Assembly: GCA_039197065.1 (NCBI GenBank)
Contig: JBCCUL010000040.1
Span: 1 to 64,000, forward strand
Reading direction: 5' to 3'
DNA length: 64,000 nt
Source: JANQPX01 sp039197065
GTDB taxonomy: Bacteria; Pseudomonadota; Alphaproteobacteria; Geminicoccales; Geminicoccaceae
This document shows, piece after piece, positions 45,683 to 54,041 of the stretch. Position numbers and translations under genes: made by a program. The notes below the pieces were generated by a model that worked only from the letters and a program-made list of their open reading frames with translations, was not told the origin of the DNA and ran no database searches. Positions within the stretch are counted from its first letter, which is position 1. Every line of letters starts with the position of its first letter.

Positions 45683-46705
45683 TTGAACGGTCTGCGGGCC
45701 GCGGCCGATATGACGCGCCTTCGGCTCCTGCTGCTCTGTGCCCAGGGTGAGTGGACGGTAAGCGAACTCACCCAGGTTCTCGGTCAAAGCCAGCCGCGAG
45801 TTTCCCGTCATCTGAAGTTGCTCGCGGACGCCGGACTGCTGGAGCGTATTCCGGAAGGCAGTTGGGTATTTTACCGACGCGCACGCTCGGGTTCCGGCGC
45901 TCGGATGGCGCGCAATCTCTGCCGCATGCTGCCCCAGGATGACAAGACCGTGACCCTGGACCGCCAAAGATTGGAGGCGGTGCGCGAGGCACGGCGCGTT
46001 CAGGCAACCGACTACTTCGCGAACAAGGCTGAAAGCTGGGACCGGCTTCGCTCCCTCTACGTCGAAGAAGCCAAGGTGGAGGCAGCCTTGCTGTCCCTGT
46101 TCGAAGGCTCCTCCCCCTCAAGGCTGCTCGATATCGGCACCGGCACCGGGCGCGTGCTGCAATTGCTTGCACCGCATATCGGCTTCGGCCTGGGCGTCGA
46201 CCAGTCGATCGAGATGCTGAATGTCGCACGCGCCAATCTCGATCGGATCAGCCTCAGAAATTGTCAGGTGCGCCAGGGCGACATGTATCACCTGCCTCTC
46301 GACGACGGATCGTTCGACGCCGCGATCCTGCATCATGTCCTTCATTTCGCCGACGACCCCGCAGCCGTGCTTGCTGAGGCGGCACGGGTGCTTCGTCCGG
46401 GCGGGCGTCTGGTGATCATCGACTTCGCGCCGCATACCCAGGAGTTTCTGCGCCGCGAGCATGCCCACCGCCGGCTCGGATTCGATAACGGCGAAATGCA
46501 GGCCTGGTTCGAGAACATCGGTCTCGTCTTCGAAAAGCCGATAGCCCTCGAAGGTGACCCACTGACCGTTGTTCTCTGGTCCGCGCGCCGGGTCGGCGTT
46601 CAACGAGACGATGTGATCATGACGGAAACGATCGCTGGTTCGGACCCGCTTGCAGCGCCCCTTTTTCAGGCAACCCAGAACATGGATGGAAGCCAGACCA
46701 CATGA
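45683..46705 (+). CDS. ArsR-type regulator with SAM methyltransferase domain (SahR/SamR-like)
   Basis: A two-domain protein of 340 residues if read from the TTG at 45683. Residues 1-85 form an ArsR winged helix (TRLRLLLLCAQGEWTVSELTQVLGQSQPRVSRHLKLLADAGLLERI); residues 140-290 a class I methyltransferase with LLDIGTGTGRVLQLLAP as SAM motif I. In proteobacteria such regulators control methionine and SAH metabolism. It overlaps metF by four bases. The start is unusual: the frame is open to 45611, with no ATG or GTG, and the best Shine-Dalgarno, GAGGAG at 45643-45648, fits an ATA at 45656, giving IASESLDDVLNGLRAAAD, the way relatives begin after Met. TTG 45683 would remove nine residues. Confidence 0.88.
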   Translation: MNGLRAAADMTRLRLLLLCAQGEWTVSELTQVLGQSQPRVSRHLKLLADAGLLERIPEGSWVFYRRARSGSGARMARNLCRMLPQDDKTVTLDRQRLEAVREARRVQATDYFANKAESWDRLRSLYVEEAKVEAALLSLFEGSSPSRLLDIGTGTGRVLQLLAPHIGFGLGVDQSIEMLNVARANLDRISLRNCQVRQGDMYHLPLDDGSFDAAILHHVLHFADDPAAVLAEAARVLRPGGRLVIIDFAPHTQEFLRREHAHRRLGFDNGEMQAWFENIGLVFEKPIALEGDPLTVVLWSARRVGVQRDDVIMTETIAGSDPLAAPLFQATQNMDGSQTT

Positions 46706-47619
46706 TTGACAAGCCGGATGATGATTACGCCGAACGCCGCGTCGCCTGGCTGGGCGAGAGCCTGCCGGAGCCGCATATTTCTTTTGAGTTCTTTCCTCCC
46801 AAGACCGAAGAGGCCGACGCCAAGTTCTGGCGGACGGTCCGGCGGCTTTCGGAGCTTCAGCCGGACTATGTGTCGGTCACCTGCGGGGCCGGCGGCAACC
46901 CCGCAGAGGGAACGGCCCCCCTTATCCAGCGTCTGAGGCAACGGGCTGACCTTAAGGCCGCGGCCCACCTGACCTGCGCGACGGCCCCCAAGCCGATCAT
47001 CGACGATATCGCCAGACGCTACTGGTCGGATGGCGTCAGGAAAATCGTGGCGCTCAGGGGCGATCGCCCCAAAGACGGCGTCTTCAATGCAGAGGACCAT
47101 CATCGCTATGCCGCTGATCTGGTGGCAGCGCTAAAGGCCATTGCCGACTTCGACATCGCCGTCGCCGGCTACCCCGAGACCCATCCCGAAGCAGAAAGCC
47201 CCGATGCGGACCTCGACAACCTGAAGAGAAAGGTGGATGCCGGGGCGACCCGGGTGATCACCCAATACTGTTTTGATACCGAGGCTGTTTTGCGGTTTCG
47301 CGATGCCATGACGGCGAGAAACATCGACGTGCCGATGGCCGTCGGCCTGCTGCCGGTCCATAACTTCATCCTCACCAAGCGGTTCAGCGAAGCCTGCGGC
47401 GCCGGTGTGCCCGCGTGGCTCGGTGCTCTCTACGAGGGGCTGGAAGACGATCCGGAACAGCGCTTGCTCATCGGCGCATCGGTCGCTGCCGAACAGGCGC
47501 GCAGGCTTGTGGTCGAAGGCGTTCGGGAGTTGCACTTTTACACGCTGAATCGCGCCGATCTGACCATCGCCACCTGCCGTCTGCTCGGCATGAAACCTTC
47601 CATAGCCCACGCAGCCTAA
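46702..47619 (+). CDS. metF: Methylenetetrahydrofolate reductase
   Basis: A 305-residue flavoprotein reductase. ISFEFFPPKTEEADAKFW opens the barrel; YVSVTCGAGG, VALRGDRPKDG, VAGYPETHPEA, and GATRVITQYCFDTEAVLRFRD are conserved MTHFR blocks. It reduces 5,10-methylene-THF to 5-methyl-THF, the methyl donor for MetH. It overlaps the regulator stop by four bases (ATGA) and lies 11 bases before metH, making a three-gene operon that regenerates methionine. Confidence 0.96.
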   Translation: MIDKPDDDYAERRVAWLGESLPEPHISFEFFPPKTEEADAKFWRTVRRLSELQPDYVSVTCGAGGNPAEGTAPLIQRLRQRADLKAAAHLTCATAPKPIIDDIARRYWSDGVRKIVALRGDRPKDGVFNAEDHHRYAADLVAALKAIADFDIAVAGYPETHPEAESPDADLDNLKRKVDAGATRVITQYCFDTEAVLRFRDAMTARNIDVPMAVGLLPVHNFILTKRFSEACGAGVPAWLGALYEGLEDDPEQRLLIGASVAAEQARRLVVEGVRELHFYTLNRADLTIATCRLLGMKPSIAHAA

Positions 47620-47630
47620 GCGAGATCTTC

Positions 47631-50600
47631 ATGACCGACTTTCTCGACGCCCTTGCCAAGCGGGTGCTCTTGTTCGACGGGGCGATGGGCACCCAAATCC
47701 AGGGGCGAGACCTCTCGATCGATGAGGATTTCCTCGGCCAGGAGAACTGCTCCGAGATTCTTAACCGCTCGCGGCCCGACCTCGTCCGCGAGATCCACCT
47801 CGGCTATCTGGAAGCGGGCGCGGATGCGGTCGAGACCAACAGCTTCGGCGGCTCGCCGCTCACCCTCGGCGAGTTCGATCTTTCCGAACGCGCCTTCGAG
47901 ATCAACCGCCTGGCGGCCACGCTGGCCAGGGAGGCCGTCGACAGGATGGCCGGCGACAAGCGGACACGCTATGTGATCGGCGCGATCGGCCCCGGCACGC
48001 GTCTGCCATCGCTTGGGCATGTGTCTTACCAGGAGCTTGAAGACGGTTTCGCCGTGCAGACCGCAGGCCTCCTCGAAGGCTCGGCGGACGTCATTTTGTG
48101 CGAGACCTGCCAGGATCCGCTCCAGGTCAAGGCTGCCGTGAACGGCGCAAAAAAGGCCATGATCGACGCAGGGACGCGCCGCCCGCTCATGGTGCATGTG
48201 ACTGTCGAGACCACCGGGACCATGCTGGTGGGCACGGATATCGCGGCAGCGACCACGATCATCGATGCGTTGGATGTGGATGTGCTCGGTCTGAATTGCG
48301 CCACCGGCCCCCAGGAAATGGCGGAACATCTGCGCTATCTCTCCGAGAATTTCCGAGGATTGATCTCGGTTCTTCCCAATGCCGGCCTGCCTGAACTCGT
48401 GGATGGCAAAACCCACTACCCGCTCGGTCCGGACGAGCTCGCCGGCTGGCTGGAGCGCTTCATCACCGAGGATGGGGTCAACGTGATCGGCGGGTGCTGC
48501 GGCACCGAAATCGAGCATATTCAGGTGCTGGACGCGATGCTCAGAAGGCTCGCCAACGGCAAAGGCCAGCATGCCGCCTCTGGCGGCCGCCCTGCCCCCA
48601 AGGTGAGGGAGGTGAACCCCGCCCCAGGCCTTGCTTCGCTCTTCAGCGCCGTCGAGTACCGGCAGGAGAATGCCTATCTGTCGATCGGTGAGCGCTGCAA
48701 TGCCAACGGCTCCAAAAAGTTTCGGGAGCATCAGGCGGCGGAGGATTGGGATGCCTGCGTCGCCATGGGCCGCGAGCAGGTCAAGGAGGGCTCGCACGCC
48801 CTCGATGTCTGCACCGCCTATGTCGGCCGGGATGAGATAAGCGACATGACCGAGGTGGTGTCGCGCCTCAGAGGATCAGCCGATGCACCGCTGGTGTTCG
48901 ACAGCACCGAACTCCCCGTCCTCGAAGCCTCGCTCGCCCTCTATGGCGGCAAGGGCGTCATCAACTCCATCAATTTCGAAGATGGCGAGCAGCCGCCGGC
49001 TGCACGGATGACGCTGGCGCGGCGTTTTGGGGCTGGCGTCATCGCTCTCACGATCGACGAAGAGGGGATGGCCAAAAAGGCTGAGGATAAGGTGCGGATT
49101 GCCAGGCGGCTGGTCGATTTCGCCTGCAAAAAATACGGACTGCCCCAGGCAGACCTGATGATCGATCCGCTGACCTTCACCATCTGCACCGGCAATGAGG
49201 ATGATCGTAAGCTCGGCCTTTGGACGTTGGAGGCGATCGAGGCGCTCGCGGAGGAGTTTCCGGACATCCAGATCATTCTGGGGCTTTCGAATATTTCCTT
49301 CGGCCTCAATCCAGCCGCGCGGCATGTACTGAACTCCGTCTATATGGATCACGCCATGCAGCGTGGGCTGACCGGGGCGATCGTTCACACGTCGAAGATC
49401 ATGCCGCTTCACAAGATTCCGCCGGAAGAGGTTGAAGCGGCGGAAGATTTGATCTTCGACCGCCGCCGTGAAGGTTACGATCCGCTCCAGGCTTTCATGG
49501 CGCTGTTCGCCGATCGGAAGACGACGGCAGTCAAAAAGGAACGGCCGGCTGAGGTGGAGAAGCGGCTCTCACAGCGGATCATCGACGGCGATCGTCAGGG
49601 GCTCGAAGACGATCTCGACGAGGCCATGGCCAAACACCCGCCGCTCGAGATCATCAACACCCATCTCCTCGACGGCATGAAGGTGGTCGGGGATTTGTTC
49701 GGCGCCGGCAAGATGCAGCTTCCCTTCGTACTGCAGAGTGCGGAGACCATGAAGGCCGCGGTAGCCCATCTGGAACCCCACATGGAGAAGGTGGAGGGCC
49801 AGGAAAAAGGCATCGTGGTCCTGGCGACGGTCAAAGGGGATGTCCACGATATCGGCAAGAACCTTGTCGACATCATCCTCACCAACAATGGCTACAAGGT
49901 GGTCAATCTCGGCATCAAGCAGCCGATCTCCGCCATTCTCGAAGCGGCCAACCAGAACCGCGCGGACGCCATCGGCATGTCCGGCCTGCTGGTGAAGTCC
50001 ACCGTGATCATGCGCGAGAACATGGAGGAGATGACCCGACAGGGCATGACGACCCCGGTCATGCTCGGCGGCGCCGCTCTTACCCGTCAATATGTCGAGG
50101 AGGACTGTTCACGCGCCTACGGAACGGGCGGGGTCGCCTATGCGCGCGATGCGTTCGACGGTCTCCATCTGATGGACAAGATCGTCACCGGCGAATTCGA
50201 GAGCCATCTGGCCGAACGCAAGGAGAAATCGACGAGCCGGCCGCGCCGTAAGCCGCGAGCGCTGGAGGCGATGGACGCCGTGCCGGCGACGCTTAGGCCC
50301 GTCGAGGTCGAAGAAACCAGGCTCAGGCGGAATGAACTCTCCAAAGGTGTCGACATACCGAAACCGCCCTTCCTCGGCCCGAAGATCCTGGAGGACGTGC
50401 CGGTTCGAGCGCTGCTGCCCTTCTTGAACGACAACATGCTCTATCAGTTCCATTGGGGCTATAAGAAGGACGGCCGGTCGCTGGACGACTTCCTTAAATG
50501 GGCGAATAAGGAGCTAAAGCCGATCCTCACCGATCTGGTCGAGGAGGCGGAACGGGAGCAGGTGTTCAAGCCTACCGCGGCCTATGGCTACTGGCCGGCC

Positions 50601-51149
50601 GCCGGCTCGGGCAATGATGTGATCCTGTTCGATCCTGACGATCCGACGAGAGAGATCGCCCGCTTTTCCCTGCCTCGCCAGAAGAAGGAAAACGGCTTGT
50701 GTATTGCCGACTTCCTGCGCGATGCCAGCGAGGCGGAGCGCGATGTCATGGGACTGCAGGTGGTCACGGTGGGTCAGCACGCTTCCGAGGTCGCACGGGA
50801 ATGGTTCGCCGCCGATCGCTACAATGATTACGTCCGCCTGCATGGCCTTGGCGTTGAGCTGGCCGAAGCGCTCGCCGAATATGTCCACAAGAAAATTCGC
50901 GGCGAGCTTGGATTCGGCCATCTGGACGAGCGCGACCGTGCAGCGCTTATCAAGCAGGGCTATCGCGGCTCACGCTATTCCTTTGGCTACCCCGCCTGTC
51001 CCAATGTGGCGGATCAGAACCAACTCCTGGCGCTGCTCGGCGCGGAAAAGATTGGGATCGAACTCGGCGACGAAGATCAGCTCTGGCCGGAACAATCGAC
51101 CAGCGCGATCGTGCTGCACCATCCGCAAGCGCGCTATTTCAATGTCTAG
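47631..51149 (+). CDS. metH: Cobalamin-dependent methionine synthase
   Basis: A 1172-residue MetH from ATG 47631 (MTDFLDALAKRVLLFDGAMGTQIQG); the longer frame upstream is not protein. Domains in order: homocysteine-binding barrel with zinc cysteines, the GGCCGTE motif near 288-294; folate-binding domain (ERCNANGSKKFRE onward); cobalamin cap and binding domain with the lower-axial histidine in KGDVHDIGKNLV; and the C-terminal activation domain that binds SAM (YGYWPAAGSGNDV, then GYRGSRYSFGYPACPNV). It transfers the methyl group of 5-methyl-THF to homocysteine. All parts are intact. No cobalamin riboswitch was seen before it, so control is probably through the operon regulator. Confidence 0.97.
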   Translation: MTDFLDALAKRVLLFDGAMGTQIQGRDLSIDEDFLGQENCSEILNRSRPDLVREIHLGYLEAGADAVETNSFGGSPLTLGEFDLSERAFEINRLAATLAREAVDRMAGDKRTRYVIGAIGPGTRLPSLGHVSYQELEDGFAVQTAGLLEGSADVILCETCQDPLQVKAAVNGAKKAMIDAGTRRPLMVHVTVETTGTMLVGTDIAAATTIIDALDVDVLGLNCATGPQEMAEHLRYLSENFRGLISVLPNAGLPELVDGKTHYPLGPDELAGWLERFITEDGVNVIGGCCGTEIEHIQVLDAMLRRLANGKGQHAASGGRPAPKVREVNPAPGLASLFSAVEYRQENAYLSIGERCNANGSKKFREHQAAEDWDACVAMGREQVKEGSHALDVCTAYVGRDEISDMTEVVSRLRGSADAPLVFDSTELPVLEASLALYGGKGVINSINFEDGEQPPAARMTLARRFGAGVIALTIDEEGMAKKAEDKVRIARRLVDFACKKYGLPQADLMIDPLTFTICTGNEDDRKLGLWTLEAIEALAEEFPDIQIILGLSNISFGLNPAARHVLNSVYMDHAMQRGLTGAIVHTSKIMPLHKIPPEEVEAAEDLIFDRRREGYDPLQAFMALFADRKTTAVKKERPAEVEKRLSQRIIDGDRQGLEDDLDEAMAKHPPLEIINTHLLDGMKVVGDLFGAGKMQLPFVLQSAETMKAAVAHLEPHMEKVEGQEKGIVVLATVKGDVHDIGKNLVDIILTNNGYKVVNLGIKQPISAILEAANQNRADAIGMSGLLVKSTVIMRENMEEMTRQGMTTPVMLGGAALTRQYVEEDCSRAYGTGGVAYARDAFDGLHLMDKIVTGEFESHLAERKEKSTSRPRRKPRALEAMDAVPATLRPVEVEETRLRRNELSKGVDIPKPPFLGPKILEDVPVRALLPFLNDNMLYQFHWGYKKDGRSLDDFLKWANKELKPILTDLVEEAEREQVFKPTAAYGYWPAAGSGNDVILFDPDDPTREIARFSLPRQKKENGLCIADFLRDASEAERDVMGLQVVTVGQHASEVAREWFAADRYNDYVRLHGLGVELAEALAEYVHKKIRGELGFGHLDERDRAALIKQGYRGSRYSFGYPACPNVADQNQLLALLGAEKIGIELGDEDQLWPEQSTSAIVLHHPQARYFNV

Positions 51150-51199
51150 ACCGATCGGACCAGCTCCAAGCGAAGCGCTCGTCGCGCGATGGCTAGCCC

Positions 51200-53533
51200 C
51201 TAAAATGTCGGGCTGTTGACGCCCGTGGTCGGCACACGGGTGAGCACGCTTGACTGAGAAAGAGGTCGTGTCGTCGAGCCATTAAGAGCGGCCCCAGCCC
51301 CTGGCGGCTCGTTGGTATTGACGGCCGGCTCGCTCTCAGGCGCTTGTCCAATAGTCGGCTCTTCGGATGCTGCCGGAACGGCTGCAGCTTCCGCAGGCTC
51401 GTCCGCCAACGGCACGGGTTCCGCGGCCGGTGCTGGCAATTCGACCGTCGCTTCGGGGTCAGAAGCTGTGTCGCCTTCATTCTCGATCAAGAGCGGCTGA
51501 CCGCCGCCTGCGCCGGCACGTTCCGCATTTTGCTGCTGCAGACGAAGGCGTCCCTCGCTGGCAATGCGCCTGGCCGTCCCTTGATTGTCGTCAAGCCAGC
51601 GCACGGCCGGCTCGAAACGGCGCCAAGGCGCGAAATCGGCGGTCGGATCAACCTCCAGCCATTTGGGGTGATTGCCTGACTCCTGAAGGGCCAACAGATT
51701 ATCGAACAAGGCGCCGGTCAACCTGTCGAGCACTTCATAACGCGCTGAATCCGATCGCCAAGCATAGGTCAGAAGAACGGTGCGTGCGGCGATCGTCGGC
51801 ACCACATCGCCACCCGCCATCAGATTCGGATAGTCGTACCCGGAAATCTCGGCGAGGCGGTAGCTTCCGAAGTAATCCACGGAGGGAAGCGCCAATAGCT
51901 TGAGGCCACTGTCATCGTCGATCTGCTGCAAGAGCGGCATGGGCTTGCCGCCGACGAAGAAAGCGCCTTGAATGTCGCCCTGCTTGAGCCGTTCGATCGC
52001 CGTGCGCGGCTCATAAAATGTCGGATCGATACTCATGCCAAGCTTGGAAAGAATGACGGATCCTGTGATATCCGTCCCACTGCCAGGCGCGCCGAGATTG
52101 ATCTTCTGCCCTTCGAGATCGTTGATGTTGTCGGTTTCGCTGCCGACCAACAGATGAACTTCCTCCGAGAACATCTCGGAAATATAGGCCACCTGACTGC
52201 CCACTGACGGATAAACCGCCTGATCTTCGGCATAGTTCAGTGCATCGGCGCGCACCCAGGCCGTATCGACGCCCTTCAGATAAAGCAGATCCGTGAGATT
52301 GCGGCCTACGCCGCCACCGTTGGTCGACAACAGTCTGACATCGCTCTCGACATCGTTCAAAGCGGCGGCCAGTTCAGCGGCTACTCGGGTCGACGTATCG
52401 CCTTCCGTGCCCGCGAACATCGTCACCACGCCTTGATTGGCGTCCGCTTGGGCTTGCTCGACACTCGGATATCGTGTCAGCAGGTCCGGGGACAGCTCCA
52501 TCGGTGGCTTGGGAAGCTCGACGCCTTTCTCGGCGAAATATCGAGCAGCGCCCTCATGGATAGGAAGAGGCAGGTTGTTGACGGCGTTATCCAGACTTAT
52601 CTGCCGCGTCGTGCTGTGAAGACCGTGGAGATAATTGAGCTCTTCGAAGATTGTCTTGGTGATCTGATAGACCACGTCGTCGCTCACATCGGCGCGCACC
52701 GCGAGGATATTCGGCATGCCGATGGTGAAGATATCGCGGTCCTGGCCGGGATAGGTGCCGCCGGGAATGACCACCCGCTGCCAGAGCCTACGACCACCGT
52801 CGATCAGCGCCAGCTGCTCATCCGTAATCTCGAGCGCGTTGACCTCGTCGCCAAGCTTTTCAAAAACATCCTGAACGGCGCCGATCGGCACGCCGCCGGA
52901 GACGCTCATGCCATCGATCTCACCGGCCGCCAGCGCCTCGGCGCTTTCGCCGTAACCAAGCTCCTTGAGCTGAAAATCAGCATCGACGTCGACGTTCAAA
53001 GCCGACAGAAGCTTGCGATTCTCGATGAGGGTGCCGGACCCCTCGCGTCCGAGTGACACGGGACGTCCCTGCAGCTGGAGAAAGTCCTCGATCGTTCCGC
53101 TTTCGATGACGTCGTCGCGAACCAGCAAATGATCCGTGCTCAGCCAAAGCGTGGTAATCGCGCGCAGATCGTCATTGGGCCCAACGTCCGCGAACTGGCC
53201 GGTGCCCGTGCGAGAATCATAACCTGCAAGGGCGGAAATGATCGCGAATTGCATGTTATCCTGGCGCATCAGCTCGATGTTCTGCCGCGAACCATTCGTG
53301 TTGATCGCGGTGAGATCGATATCAAAATCGGGCAGAAGCTTGAGTTTGATCAGCGTGGAGAGCGCAACCCCGACCGGATGGTAGGTCCCGCCCGTGCTCG
53401 CCGTGCCCAGCTGAAATGACGTTTGAGCGTCGGAGGCATCCTGCCCCGCTGCTTGCTCCGTCGCACTGATCTGGAAACAGCAAAGACAGATCGCTATGGC
53501 CAGACAGCGCCAAGATGCATCTCGCGCTTGCAT
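51200..53533 (-). CDS. Exported protein with tandem TAXI-type solute-binding domains
   Basis: A 777-residue protein from the ATG at 53533, with GAGGG before it; ATG 53569 lacks a ribosome binding site. Signal peptide (LAIAICLCCFQISATEQAAG), then a first TAXI module (about 30-335: LGTASTGGTYHPVGVALSTLIK, VSLGREGSGTLIENRKLL, VIPGGTYPGQDRDIFTIG), and a second (about 365-670: TRVAAELAAALND, LLSTNGGGVGRNLTDLLYL, LGAPGSGTDITGSVILSKLG). A Pro/Ala/Glu-rich tail of about 100 residues ends the protein. TAXI proteins normally deliver substrates to TRAP permeases as single modules; none is near. A divergent paralogue lies at 54042. Confidence 0.85.
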   Translation of the reverse strand: MQARDASWRCLAIAICLCCFQISATEQAAGQDASDAQTSFQLGTASTGGTYHPVGVALSTLIKLKLLPDFDIDLTAINTNGSRQNIELMRQDNMQFAIISALAGYDSRTGTGQFADVGPNDDLRAITTLWLSTDHLLVRDDVIESGTIEDFLQLQGRPVSLGREGSGTLIENRKLLSALNVDVDADFQLKELGYGESAEALAAGEIDGMSVSGGVPIGAVQDVFEKLGDEVNALEITDEQLALIDGGRRLWQRVVIPGGTYPGQDRDIFTIGMPNILAVRADVSDDVVYQITKTIFEELNYLHGLHSTTRQISLDNAVNNLPLPIHEGAARYFAEKGVELPKPPMELSPDLLTRYPSVEQAQADANQGVVTMFAGTEGDTSTRVAAELAAALNDVESDVRLLSTNGGGVGRNLTDLLYLKGVDTAWVRADALNYAEDQAVYPSVGSQVAYISEMFSEEVHLLVGSETDNINDLEGQKINLGAPGSGTDITGSVILSKLGMSIDPTFYEPRTAIERLKQGDIQGAFFVGGKPMPLLQQIDDDSGLKLLALPSVDYFGSYRLAEISGYDYPNLMAGGDVVPTIAARTVLLTYAWRSDSARYEVLDRLTGALFDNLLALQESGNHPKWLEVDPTADFAPWRRFEPAVRWLDDNQGTARRIASEGRLRLQQQNAERAGAGGGQPLLIENEGDTASDPEATVELPAPAAEPVPLADEPAEAAAVPAASEEPTIGQAPESEPAVNTNEPPGAGAALNGSTTRPLSQSSVLTRVPTTGVNSPTF

Positions 53534-54041
53534 CGCGTCGTTTCCCTCACCTTGGTGTCTTGACATCATTTGATTTGCCGATTGAGGTCGGTGACCGTGT
53601 CAATAAGGTTTTTCGCGATCAGACGCAATGCTAGGAGCCCAGTCTGAGATTTCCTGATCGTTCAGAATGTGACAAATCAATCACGCCAGCAGATCACGAC
53701 AACACGCGATGCATTATCTTGAAAGTTTATCGTTTTGATTGTTATCTCTTACGGGCTGAATTGACTTCAGATGTTGATCTCATCGTTCTTGAAGTACCCA
53801 GATACAGAAACTCCCCCTGATACCTCGACAGAGCGGAGCAACAGCGTACATACCGAATCGGGCCAGGCGCTCAGCCTGGTGACACAAATGTGCGTTAGCC
53901 CGACTGCGGAGGTCGAGCTGTTGGCCTTGACATTCTGTGAAGTGGAGAAACCGACGAGGCGGCATAGCGTGGTCTATAGACATCGGAAATGGCTCTGAAT
54001 ATTAATACCTTAACTCAAAGATCTGAAGTGTTCAGTCAAGC
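53534..54041. other. Divergent promoter region of the TAXI pair
   Basis: A 508-base region between divergent paralogues. It is AT-richer than its surroundings in parts (about 53720-53760). One small hairpin, CCAGGC/GCCTGG at 53863-53868 and 53874-53879, is visible. A short open frame at 53771-53998 is not convincing. Promoters for both genes must lie here, but no strong -35/-10 pair was identified. Confidence 0.45.

Noticed and set aside
47620..47630. SAM or cobalamin riboswitch before metH
   Set aside because: Only 11 bases separate metF and metH, too short for a riboswitch; the ArsR-type regulator accounts for control.
53771..53998. 75-codon frame between the TAXI genes
   Set aside because: No ribosome binding site or motif; lies in the divergent promoter region.
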